A stretch of DNA of 64,000 nt from Facklamia languida CCUG 37842 (lineage in GTDB: Bacteria > Bacillota > Bacilli > Lactobacillales > Aerococcaceae), in contig NZ_JH601133.1 of the NCBI RefSeq assembly GCF_000245795.1, positions 1,133,387 through 1,197,386 on the forward strand. Direction: 5' to 3'. The number at the start of each line of letters is the position of its first letter. Position 1 is the stretch's first letter. The notes beneath the pieces were generated by a model, which searched no databases, was not told where the DNA came from, and worked only from the letters and a program-made list of their open reading frames with translations. Below, one piece after another: positions 17,272 through 24,731 of the stretch. The position numbers and the translations under genes are program-made.

Positions 17272-17838
17272 ATGGCCAAAACCCAAATTTTATCGAGGTA
17301 TCATGTTTGGCATCGGACTTCTGGGGAAGATAACTACAAGAAAGTGTGTAGAGGGGAGAAGGAAGCGATGCATGGGCGTAACAATCAACTGCGAGAAGGA
17401 ACGGCACTGGTGAAGGCCAGCCGTTCACAAGCTACAGGAACTGGTCAGGGTGATTTATCGCTGGCGAATCAGTGCGATCCTATCATGCAAATGAGGATCA
17501 TCTATCGGAAGGAGTCAAAGACAGGCGAGAAACAAGAGGAAAAGGGCGATTATTTGAAACAGCGCCATGACCTTTTTCCGATCTTTAAAAATGAAAGATG
17601 GCAGCCACTCATGATTCACAGCGCGTCTCCTCGAACCGGGGATAAGCTAGAAGCTATGAGCCATGACAAGAAGCCCGGTCCAAAGAGTGTAAAGGATGTG
17701 GCTCAGACTGAAATCCTTGCCGCAATCTTCCAGCATGTGTCCTGGCTGACTTACCAGCAGCTAGCCATTCTACAGGTCAATTATTTAATGACGTTAAGTC
17801 TCAACCAAAATCTCGGATCCCATCCTACTAGGCGTTAG
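17272..17838 (+). CDS. Doubtful open frame, hypothetical
   Basis: A 188-codon frame that may not be a gene. AAAGGAGG lies almost directly against the ATG (one base), which is unfavourable. The predicted protein is basic, of uneven composition, with no signal peptide, helix pattern or motif I can name. It lies between a DUF3021 gene and a promoterless stretch. I record it because nothing else explains these 570 bases; a decayed gene is equally possible. Confidence 0.25.
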   Translation: MAKTQILSRYHVWHRTSGEDNYKKVCRGEKEAMHGRNNQLREGTALVKASRSQATGTGQGDLSLANQCDPIMQMRIIYRKESKTGEKQEEKGDYLKQRHDLFPIFKNERWQPLMIHSASPRTGDKLEAMSHDKKPGPKSVKDVAQTEILAAIFQHVSWLTYQQLAILQVNYLMTLSLNQNLGSHPTRR

Positions 17839-17943
17839 AGGATGAAGTATGGATCCTAGACAGATCTATCATATTATTTGCCTCCATTAAGAAGGCTTTC
17901 TGACTTGATTAAGTGTGAATCTTTAGCAAGGAGGAGACCATCA

Positions 17944-17980
17944 AGAAGCGGTTAAGTCATTAACGGCTTCTTTTTGTTTA
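17944..17980 (+). terminator. Rho-independent terminator
   Basis: AAGAAGCGGTTAA and TTAACGGCTTCTT form a 13-base stem with one mismatch, followed by a TTTTTGTTT run. Confidence 0.75.
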
Positions 17981-18010
17981 ATAAAGCCTATCGCATGATA
18001 GATTAGAATC

Positions 18011-18039
18011 TTGTCGTCATAGCGATTACATGGTATACT
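18011..18039 (+). promoter_or_regulatory. Promoter of the DUF1893-ECF-nucleoside hydrolase run
   Basis: TTGTCG (18011-18016), a 17-base spacer and TATACT (18034-18039). About 140 bases of leader precede the first gene. I looked for a preQ1-type riboswitch fold in the leader and saw none. Confidence 0.55.
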
Positions 18040-18182
18040 GCAAAAGAATTTGGGAAGATTATTATCAACCAAGTGATGCGACTGGACGGTCTTTCCCTCG
18101 ATAAGCCTCGACAACTGAAGCGAAAGCGCAGGGCCTAATGTCGGACGTTTATCAGGGAGAACCAGATAGAGGGGAGGAAGCG

Positions 18183-18623
18183 ATGAAGGGGATTGAATTA
18201 GCTAAAGAAGTGCTTGTGCAAGAAGTAGCAGCCTTGGTAGTTGTGCGGGATCAAGAGGTCTTGTATGTTCGTCATGGGGGTGGCTTGCGTCCCTTGTTTG
18301 ACCTGGTTCAGGAAGTGGGTCAGGACTTGGCGGGCAGTGTCATAGCGGATAAGTTAACGGGTCAAGCGGCGGCGCGTTTGTACCAGGAAGTTGGAATTGT
18401 AGAAGTATTTGCTTATACCATGTCAGCCAAGGCGAGAGAGATTCTAGACCAAGCGGGGATTAAATATCAGACAGATCGAATCGTGGACAAGATTATGAAC
18501 CGTACACAAGACGACCTTTGTCCCATGGAGAAGATTGCCGAAGGATCTACAAGCAACCAAGAAATGATGGCTAAGATTCAGGCGTTCTTTGATCAAGTAG
18601 ACCTAAAAAAGCACAAAAATTAG
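18183..18623 (+). CDS. DUF1893-family protein
   Basis: 146 residues from the ATG at 18183, which follows GGGGAGG; an upstream in-frame ATG lacks a site. The core GLRPLFDLVQEVGQDLAGSV, VADK-like IADKLTGQAAA and the terminal DLCPMEKIAEG match DUF1893 proteins. The family has a cytidine-deaminase-like fold feel with a conserved Cys-Pro near the C-terminus, but its reaction is not known. The gene ends 12 bases before an ECF S component and probably shares its transcript. Confidence 0.8.
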   Translation: MKGIELAKEVLVQEVAALVVVRDQEVLYVRHGGGLRPLFDLVQEVGQDLAGSVIADKLTGQAAARLYQEVGIVEVFAYTMSAKAREILDQAGIKYQTDRIVDKIMNRTQDDLCPMEKIAEGSTSNQEMMAKIQAFFDQVDLKKHKN

Positions 18624-18635
18624 GAGGAAATTAAT

Positions 18636-19163
18636 ATGAGAAATCAAACGAGACAATTAGTATTCAGTGGCCTATTTATCGCAATGGGAGTCGTTCTGCC
18701 CATGGTCTTCCATCTCTTCGGTGGGGCAGGTCCCGTCTTCTTACCCATGCACTTACCGGTTCTAATCGCTGGTTTAGTCCTATCGCCTGTTTACGCCCTC
18801 GGGGTGGGGGCTTTGACACCGATCTTGAGTAGCCTCTTAACGGGGATGCCACCGGTTTATCCAATATTAGTGATCATGGTCTTTGAGTTAGCCTGCTATG
18901 GCTTCGTGATGTCCTTGTTGGTTCACAAGTACCGCTGGAATGTCTATCTGGCCCTGATCACATCTATGATCGTTGGGCGAGTGGTGGCAGCCCTGGTGGT
19001 GGCCATTCTGATTGCTGGCTTCAACCTACAATTCATGCAGCCAATTCCTTACTTCATGAGCGCAATCTCAACGGGCATCTTAGGTATTGTGCTTCAACTC
19101 CTGATCGTTCCAGCTTGCGGTTACCTCTTGAAGAAATACATGCCAGAATTTGAAGTGGCTTAA
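18636..19163 (+). CDS. ECF transporter substrate-binding S component
   Basis: 175 residues, about six membrane helices. The N-terminal motif VFSGLFIAMGVVLPMVFHLF and the loop PMHLPVLIAGLVLSPVYALG are typical of S components of group II ECF vitamin transporters, which share one energising module encoded elsewhere. GMPPVYPILVIMVFELACYG also fits. The ligand is not evident. A nucleoside hydrolase gene follows, so a nucleoside or base, possibly a queuosine-type compound, is a reasonable inference. AGGAGGAAATTAAT precedes the ATG. Confidence 0.85.
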   Translation: MRNQTRQLVFSGLFIAMGVVLPMVFHLFGGAGPVFLPMHLPVLIAGLVLSPVYALGVGALTPILSSLLTGMPPVYPILVIMVFELACYGFVMSLLVHKYRWNVYLALITSMIVGRVVAALVVAILIAGFNLQFMQPIPYFMSAISTGILGIVLQLLIVPACGYLLKKYMPEFEVA

Positions 19164-19239
19164 ATAAGTCAAAGGCTGAGTTTGAAACTTGGCCTTTTTT
19201 GTTGGTTGGCTTGAATGGACGGAATAAGGAGGTCTCATC

Positions 19240-20130
19240 ATGCGACGTGTTTGGATTGATACGGACCCAGGGCTGGATGACGCGGTAGCGATCGCCCTGT
19301 TAGCAGCCACTTGCTCGTGGGAAATTGTGGCCCTATCAGCAGTAGGGGGTAATACTTGCTTGCCGATTGTCAGTCAAAATCTGGTCAACATCGCCCGCCA
19401 ATTGGACCTAAAGGCGCCTATCTTCAAGGGCTTAGACCGGAAGAATCGGTATATGATCACTAGCCACACTGGATTGAAAAACCAAGGGCGATTAGGTGCC
19501 AGATCAGAAGCTGACCGCAAGCCAGCCCCCAGCTGCGATCAGGAGCGTTCCTCAGTTGGGGATGAGGCTCTTGATCAATTGATCCAGCTTCTTAGGACCA
19601 GTCCAGGCCCAATTACCCTACTGACTTTGGGTCCTTTGACTAATGTTCAGTACGTAATCGACCAAGCTCCCGACTTAATCGACAAGCTTGACCAAATCGT
19701 GATGATGGGAGGCTGTTTGGATCGGGGCAATTACGGTGATGGGGTGGAGTTTAACTTCGGCTTTGACCCGCAAGCAAGTCAACAAGTTTTGGCGGTCAGA
19801 TGCCCTAAGACCATTATTCCATTAGAAGTTGGTAAGCAAGTGGCCTTTACCATGGATGCACTCAGGGACTGGCCAGTCTGGCAAGCGATTCAACCCTTCG
19901 TCCAACCCTTCTTACTTGACCAGCATAAAGGACAAGAGCCACAAGCCATCAAGCTCTTTGACCTTATGGCAGCCGCTTATTTAGTTCAGCCTTCAGCCTT
20001 TGACCAGGTGGCGCTTAGCTTGACAATTAATGAACAAGCTGCCATCCTACAAGATAAGCAAGCGGGCTCCCTTGTTCACTGGGCCCAAGCAGTTGATTCC
20101 AAGGCGATCTGGGACTTGATGAGGAAGTGA
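19240..20130 (+). CDS. Nucleoside hydrolase (IunH-like)
   Basis: 296 residues. The Ca2+-binding signature DTDPGLDDAVAI lies at residues 8-19, followed by VGGNT and MMGGCLDRGNYGDGVEFNF near residues 150-175, which contact the ribose. The C-terminal catalytic His region seems altered: the usual H-D-P-x-A is replaced by KLFDLMAAAYL. The family cleaves the N-glycosidic bond of ribonucleosides. AAGGAGG precedes the ATG. It overlaps or abuts the downstream HAD gene, suggesting one transcript. Confidence 0.87.
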   Translation: MRRVWIDTDPGLDDAVAIALLAATCSWEIVALSAVGGNTCLPIVSQNLVNIARQLDLKAPIFKGLDRKNRYMITSHTGLKNQGRLGARSEADRKPAPSCDQERSSVGDEALDQLIQLLRTSPGPITLLTLGPLTNVQYVIDQAPDLIDKLDQIVMMGGCLDRGNYGDGVEFNFGFDPQASQQVLAVRCPKTIIPLEVGKQVAFTMDALRDWPVWQAIQPFVQPFLLDQHKGQEPQAIKLFDLMAAAYLVQPSAFDQVALSLTINEQAAILQDKQAGSLVHWAQAVDSKAIWDLMRK

Positions 20131-20138
20131 GGAACTTG

Positions 20139-20783
20139 ATGCAGTATTATTTATTTGATTTGGATGGCACCCTTGTGGATCCGGGTATCGGTATTACCAG
20201 TGGTGTCCTTTATGCTTTGAAACACTTTGGTCTTGAAGTGGAAGACCGTCGTCAGCTCTATCCCTTTATTGGGCCACCTTTGTTGGACTCTTTTATGGAA
20301 TTTTTCGATATGAGTGAGACGCAAGCCCACCAGGCGATTGGCTATTACCGTGAGTATTATGGAACTACCGGCTTATTTGAAAACACGGTCTATCCAGGTA
20401 TCGAGACGGTCTTAGACAAATTGAAGGCCCAGGGTAAGATTCTAGCCCTCGCGACTTCCAAGCCAGAAGCCTTTGCAGAACGGATTCTAACGCATTACCA
20501 CTTAACTGATTACTTTGATTATATTGGGGGCGCGACCTTTGATGGCATTCGCTCCGACAAGCTGGATGTGATCCGGTATGTCTTACAAGCTTTGGGGAAC
20601 CCCACTTCGGACCAGGTCGTAATGGTGGGGGATCGTAAGTTTGACGTCTTAGCTGGCAATCAACTGGGTCTGACAACCGTTGGGGCCCTCTATGGTTATG
20701 GCAGTCAAGCAGAGCTCCAAGCTGCCAAGGCCGATTACATCATCGCGCAACCTACCGGCCTGTTACAGGTCTTCCCTCAGTAG
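20139..20783 (+). CDS. HAD-superfamily phosphatase (Gph/PGP-like)
   Basis: 214 residues from the ATG at 20139, placed behind TGAGGA; a GTG at 20127 overlaps the nucleoside hydrolase stop. Motif I is FDLDGTLVDPG, the second motif is LALATSKPEAFAERIL, and the acidic motif is MVGDRKFDVLAGNQLGL. This is a typical phosphoglycolate-phosphatase-like fold with a small helical cap. Co-transcribed with the nucleoside hydrolase, it could dephosphorylate ribose-phosphate or a nucleotide, but that is inference. Confidence 0.9.
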   Translation: MQYYLFDLDGTLVDPGIGITSGVLYALKHFGLEVEDRRQLYPFIGPPLLDSFMEFFDMSETQAHQAIGYYREYYGTTGLFENTVYPGIETVLDKLKAQGKILALATSKPEAFAERILTHYHLTDYFDYIGGATFDGIRSDKLDVIRYVLQALGNPTSDQVVMVGDRKFDVLAGNQLGLTTVGALYGYGSQAELQAAKADYIIAQPTGLLQVFPQ

Positions 20784-20926
20784 GAAAAGTGAGTAGATCA
20801 TCTATAAAAAATACGCTTGAGTATGACTTAGAAACGGTTGTCGGTGATTACGAACACTGGGGTGGATTACTGGAAAGCTAGGGGCTAGGTGTTGAATGGC
20901 AACAATTTGAAAGGGTGAACTATCGA

Positions 20927-21835
20927 ATGTGGCAGGTATTTGCTTGGGGGATCGCGGGAGTCCTCATCTTAGCGATCATCGTTTATTTAGGTTTTTCCTA
21001 TTATTTTGCGCGGATGCTCGCCTTTCCTAAGACGGTCAGCTTAGACCAAGAACGGCAATATGAGGAAGACAAGCAGATGTGGCTGGACTTTGACCAATTA
21101 CCGCGCGAAACCTACCAGGTCAAGGGATGGAAAGGGTACCCTTTGAAGGTCGAACGGATTCTAGCCGATCAGCCTTCAAACCGCTATGTGATTATTTCCC
21201 ACGGCTATACCTCCAACCGTCTAGGCGCTGCCAAATATGTGCCGGTCTATCGATCGCTGGGCTATCACTGTATCATCTATGATGCAAGAGGACATGGAGA
21301 GAACCCTGTCACAGCCGTCTCTCTCGGTTACCTAGAGGGGAAGGACTTACTCGCTATCATTGAGGATTGTTACCAGCGTTATGGGGCTTCCATCGAACTC
21401 GGCTTACATGGTGAGTCAATGGGGTCAGCGACTTCCTTATCGGTACTCGCCTACCAGCCCAAGTTGGACTTTGTGGTAGCGGATTGTGGCTTTGCCGACT
21501 TGCGCCAATTGATTCTTGAAGCTTATGGACGTTACCAGCCCAAAATCTTCCTACCGGGTGTCAGCCTGATAACTTGGCTCTTATATGGCTTTCGTTTGGG
21601 CGATACCCGTCCCATTAAGGCCATAGCGGACAACCAGTGTCCGATCCTCTTCATTCATGGCGGTCGCGATTCCTTTATCCTCCCCCAACACAGTATCGCC
21701 ATGGCCGAAAGCAATCCAGCCTATACCCGTTATCAAGAAGTTCAAAATGCTGTCCATGCTGGCAGCCGTTTGACCTTGGGTCTTCCTGCCTATCAAGCCA
21801 TCATCGCGGACTTTCTCCAGTCAATTGGGAAGTGA
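20927..21835 (+). CDS. Membrane-anchored alpha/beta hydrolase
   Basis: 302 residues from the ATG at 20927, behind AAAGGGTG. One N-terminal helix (GIAGVLILAIIVYLGFSYYF) anchors the protein. The hydrolase core carries SHGYTSNR (oxyanion), DARGHGE, the nucleophile elbow LHGESMGSATSL (Ser), FIHGGRDSFI with the acid, and the histidine in NAVHAGSR. The layout matches YqkD-type cell-surface hydrolases. The substrate is unknown. Confidence 0.88.
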   Translation: MWQVFAWGIAGVLILAIIVYLGFSYYFARMLAFPKTVSLDQERQYEEDKQMWLDFDQLPRETYQVKGWKGYPLKVERILADQPSNRYVIISHGYTSNRLGAAKYVPVYRSLGYHCIIYDARGHGENPVTAVSLGYLEGKDLLAIIEDCYQRYGASIELGLHGESMGSATSLSVLAYQPKLDFVVADCGFADLRQLILEAYGRYQPKIFLPGVSLITWLLYGFRLGDTRPIKAIADNQCPILFIHGGRDSFILPQHSIAMAESNPAYTRYQEVQNAVHAGSRLTLGLPAYQAIIADFLQSIGK

Positions 21836-21917
21836 GCGGCCGGCCGCGCTCGGCCTAGTGGATAACCGCTTGGATCAAGTCGCTCAAAGGGATGAATCAG
21901 TCGAAAGGAGTATCACC

Positions 21918-22856
21918 ATGTGCACTTCAATTAAGATGGACTATCCTGGTGGGTCTGTCCTGGGACGGACCATGGACCTGGAAAGGCCAGGTCCTTATAA
22001 TATTCTCTACCAACCGCGTCAAGCAAAGAGTGCCGATAACCTCTTAGGGGGAACCTTCTCCGGCAAATATCGAACCCTGGGAGTGGGTTTTCGCAACCTA
22101 TTTCCTTTGAAGGATGGGATCAATGACCAGGGCTTGATGGGGGTAGCCAATGATTATGGTGGTTTTGGTCTTTTTCCCAAGGAAGTAGATTCCAATAAGA
22201 TTAATGTCTCCTCTTACCACTTCTTAACCTACCTCTTAGCTAATTTTGCTAGTGTGGATGAAGTGATCGAAGCCTTACCCCACCTGCACCTGCCCTCTCG
22301 TGACTTTCGAGGGGACAAGGTGATTACGCCTGATTTTCACTTCATGTTAGCTGATTCCAACCAACGCTGTATTATTATCGAACCTGAGAAAAAAGGGCTA
22401 AGGTATTATGAGAATCCCTATCAGGTGATGACCAATGCCCCCCGCTATCCTTCTCAAGAACGCTATCTCAAGCAGGTGATTGATTCGCTTGAAGATTTAG
22501 ATGCTTTCAATGGCGCCAAAGACTTGCCCGGTGGCTATGATCCTAAGGACCGATTCGTCAAGGCCTTCTATCTCAGTCAGAATTCCCTTGAAGCTAGCGA
22601 TGGCCAAGATGCGCTAGGCTATCTCTATCGATGCTTAAGTGCAGTGGCCTTACCCAAAGGCTTTATCAAAAACAAGCGGTTTGATTCCATCACTTTCACC
22701 CAGTATATCTCCGCCTACGACAGCCAGTCACGTCTTCTAACTCTGCAAGCGGCCGATAACCCCACAGTCTACCAAGTCTCCTTCCAGGATATTCATGACT
22801 TAGATCAAGAGCAGTCCCTCTACATCCCCGAACGTTTTGTTGGACATCCATTATAA
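21918..22856 (+). CDS. Choloylglycine hydrolase-family amidase (Ntn hydrolase)
   Basis: 312 residues from the ATG at 21918, behind AAAGGAG. The frame extends upstream but must start here, because the catalytic residue is the Cys after the initiator Met (M-C-T-S-I). Arg and Asp of GRTMDLE and Asn of GVANDYGGFGLFP follow the family pattern of bile salt hydrolases and penicillin V acylases. The chain is close to the usual 315-330. It cleaves linear amides such as conjugated bile salts, penicillin V or acyl-homoserine lactones; the substrate cannot be told from sequence. A terminator follows. Confidence 0.9.
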   Translation: MCTSIKMDYPGGSVLGRTMDLERPGPYNILYQPRQAKSADNLLGGTFSGKYRTLGVGFRNLFPLKDGINDQGLMGVANDYGGFGLFPKEVDSNKINVSSYHFLTYLLANFASVDEVIEALPHLHLPSRDFRGDKVITPDFHFMLADSNQRCIIIEPEKKGLRYYENPYQVMTNAPRYPSQERYLKQVIDSLEDLDAFNGAKDLPGGYDPKDRFVKAFYLSQNSLEASDGQDALGYLYRCLSAVALPKGFIKNKRFDSITFTQYISAYDSQSRLLTLQAADNPTVYQVSFQDIHDLDQEQSLYIPERFVGHPL

Positions 22857-22866
22857 GAAGATTGAT

Positions 22867-22903
22867 AAGAAGCCAAACGCCGATGCGTTTGGCTTCTTTG
22901 TCT
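22867..22903 (+). terminator. Terminator of the amidase gene
   Basis: A perfect 14-base stem, AAGAAGCCAAACGC (22867-22880) with GCGTTTGGCTTCTT (22885-22898), loop CGAT, followed by a T-rich run. Confidence 0.92.
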
Positions 22904-22959
22904 TGTTTTTGCTTGATTGGAAGAGAAGAGGGAGGGGTTGCAGTGAGACTTAGGTTAAG

Positions 22960-23034
22960 GTTGGTTTTATTTTCTTAGATAAAGCGAAGAAGGGTTCGTA
23001 TTTTGCTTTATTTTCCAGGATAAAACGAAGATCA
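22960..23034. repeat. Dispersed palindromic repeat, cluster 1
   Basis: Two imperfect copies of the unit GTTTTATTTTCTTAGATAAA with a trailing GCGA, arranged head to tail. Each unit is itself a weak palindrome (TTTAT...ATAAA). More copies lie at 24403-24533. Confidence 0.6.
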
Positions 23035-23118
23035 AGATGACACCTTAAAGCACACCTATCACCTTGTCCATGACCCTTGTTCTTAGAAAGAAACTTTGAC
23101 CAATGTGAGACTTTACTT

Positions 23119-23379
23119 AATCAATCCAACATTCAACCTTTACCGAAGGGATTAAAGCGAGTCATTCGAAGCTTTATGAAATACACAGACCACATTCACT
23201 AAACTTTTCGCCATCCACAACTGACGAACGGACCAATTGAAGGCATTAACAACAAGTTCAAAGTCCTTAAACGGACCGCCTTCGGTTATCGCAATTATAG
23301 GCATTTTAGGTACAGAATTCTTCTAATCTTCCGACTCTATGTTTCAGGAAAAGATAAAAAGAAGCTAAGCAACTATTAA
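23119..23379 (+). pseudogene. ISL3-family transposase remnant (C-terminal end)
   Basis: About 87 codons of the transposase C-terminus: NGPIEGINNKFKVLKRTAFG, then YRNYRHFRYRILLIFRLY. This is the ISL3 (transposase_12) end signature. One in-frame TAA interrupts it and the N-terminal DDE part is gone. The sequence CTATTTGACAAAGAGGC just downstream resembles an ISL3 terminal repeat. It is dead. Confidence 0.82.
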
Positions 23380-23447
23380 TTGCCTAACTTCTTGAAATTT
23401 AATCATCAACCCTATTTGACAAAGAGGCAAAAGACATAGAAACACAC

Positions 23448-23478
23448 AAAAATCGACCATTTTACGGTCGATTTTTAT
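23448..23478. terminator. Hairpin after ISL3 remnant
   Basis: AAAATCGACC (23448-23457) and GGTCGATTTTT (23466-23476) form a stem with a seven-base loop and T-run. Confidence 0.55.
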
Positions 23479-23582
23479 GTTGGAGTATACTTTTTAAGTC
23501 CGCATACTATTACTAGTTCTCCGAGACATAGCAGCGGATTAAGCCTCACCGCCAGACCATGATAATACCCTAACTCGCTCGC

Positions 23583-23774
23583 CTAGTTTTGCAACATATA
23601 AGCAATCCCTGGCAAGATAGTTGCGATAATGATTATAACAAAAACACCGATGATCGTTATTCGCAAGCCCTTGTGTGATGTCCACCATGGACTTGATGCA
23701 GAATACGCGACAAAGATTCTCATGAGTATCACTACAATTAAAATAAATAGTAAATAGGAAAATAGAATCTCCAT
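23583..23774 (-). CDS. Small membrane protein, 63 aa
   Basis: Two hydrophobic helices (FSYLLFILIVVILMRIFVAY and LRITIIGVFVIIIIATILPG) joined by a short loop SASSPWWTSHKG. GAGGTGATG lies upstream of the ATG. No family is recognised. Its start lies inside a second short minus-strand frame, which may be translationally coupled. Confidence 0.6.
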   Translation of the reverse strand: MEILFSYLLFILIVVILMRIFVAYSASSPWWTSHKGLRITIIGVFVIIIIATILPGIAYMLQN

Positions 23775-23899
23775 ACTGACATCACCTCAATTGTTATAGC
23801 AATATTATTACCTTGTGCACGAACGCTCTCAAAACTACCACTTATGAGGCATACAAATGATAAGACAGCAAGACATAACTTGATTAGTTTCTTAACCAT
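23738..23899 (-). CDS. Possible short secreted peptide overlapping the next gene
   Basis: 53 codons. The product begins MVKKLIKLCLAVLSFVCLIS and continues to a possible signal-peptidase site (SVRA-QG), giving a mature peptide of about 25 residues rich in aromatics near its end (WRFYFPIYYLF). It overlaps the start of the 63-aa membrane protein by 37 bases. The ribosome binding site is weak (GAAGAAA). It could be the head of a truncated exported protein. Confidence 0.35.
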   Translation of the reverse strand: MVKKLIKLCLAVLSFVCLISGSFESVRAQGNNIAITIEVMSVWRFYFPIYYLF

Positions 23900-24340
23900 A
23901 TTTATCATTTTCTTCTTTCTTCATGCAAAAGAAACATCCGACAAATTAAGTATTTCATTCTCCTAAATGTTTGTCAATTGCTTTTTTGTAATAAAGTGCA
24001 CTTAATTTGACAAAATAAGACTCAATTGATCGTTAGCATAAAATACCATTTTTCGTATCATAAAGACCATCCACGTCATCCACCTCGATGGTCAAGAGTT
24101 ATCTTGGCTGGATACACTGCTACGTGTAGTTATTGCCCGCTATATCCAGTCCAAATTCGCCTTGGTCTATCTAATTACCTTATTTCCGATAAACTGGTGA
24201 CTACCTAGCTGCAACCTTTGTAATCCAAAGTGATCTGGTCGACCCCTTCCGCCAAGCACAAACCGACCTTTCTGTGCAAGCTAGTCCATTGAACAGAAGC
24301 CAAGTGTTCAAATAGCCAAAACAAGCAAAAAATCGACCCA
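23900..24340. other. Non-coding stretch with no supported gene
   Basis: AT-rich then mixed sequence with a 60-codon plus-strand frame of unconvincing composition. No hairpin followed by T-run, no promoter with correct spacing. Confidence 0.4.
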
Positions 24341-24400
24341 AAATGTACTGACCCCCTAAAGTTGGATAATTCTGTTCAACTTTAGGGGGTCAGTACATTT
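24341..24400. repeat. Solo palindrome matching the IS3-family element end
   Basis: A perfect 24-base inverted repeat: AAATGTACTGACCCCCTAAA plus GTTG (24341-24364) against its complement at 24377-24400, with a 12-base loop. The arm equals the right end of the IS at 38161-39708 and of its deletion derivative at 55167-55447. It is a minimal MITE-like relic or a captured end. Confidence 0.75.
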
Positions 24401-24402
24401 TC

Positions 24403-24533
24403 AAGTTCGTTTTATTTTCTTAGATAAAGCGAATCAGTCGGTCAAGTTTGTTTTATTTTATGAGATAAAGTGAGTTCGACCTTCAAGTTCGGTTTATTTT
24501 AGAAGATGAAGGTTAATTTATGTTTATTTTAAA
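24403..24533. repeat. Dispersed palindromic repeat, cluster 2
   Basis: Three to four head-to-tail copies of the same unit as at 22960-23034 (CGTTTTATTTTCTTAGATAA, TGTTTTATTTTATGAGATAA, and a degenerate GGTTTATTTTAGAAGATGAA), each about 35-40 bases. Confidence 0.6.
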
Positions 24534-24731
24534 GAAGCCAAATGAGTGTAAGATCAGTTGGTTCGTAATAGGTCTCAAGTTGACTGCTCACAGATTGAGA
24601 GGAGATGGCTTATTTGATAAAATAGATAAAATGTCAGACTTATATGCTTCAGATTGCGAGTTGTATCGATTAAATCGATAGGTCGATCAGACAAATAGTC
24701 AGCCAGTAAATAATAAATAGAGGGTGATAAC

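Noticed and set aside
18040..18182. Riboswitch in the leader of the DUF1893-ECF run
   Set aside because: I looked for a preQ1-like or other known fold and found no matching stem and loop order.
24026..24208. 60-codon plus-strand frame
   Set aside because: No ribosome binding site, no motif, unlikely composition in a relic-rich region.
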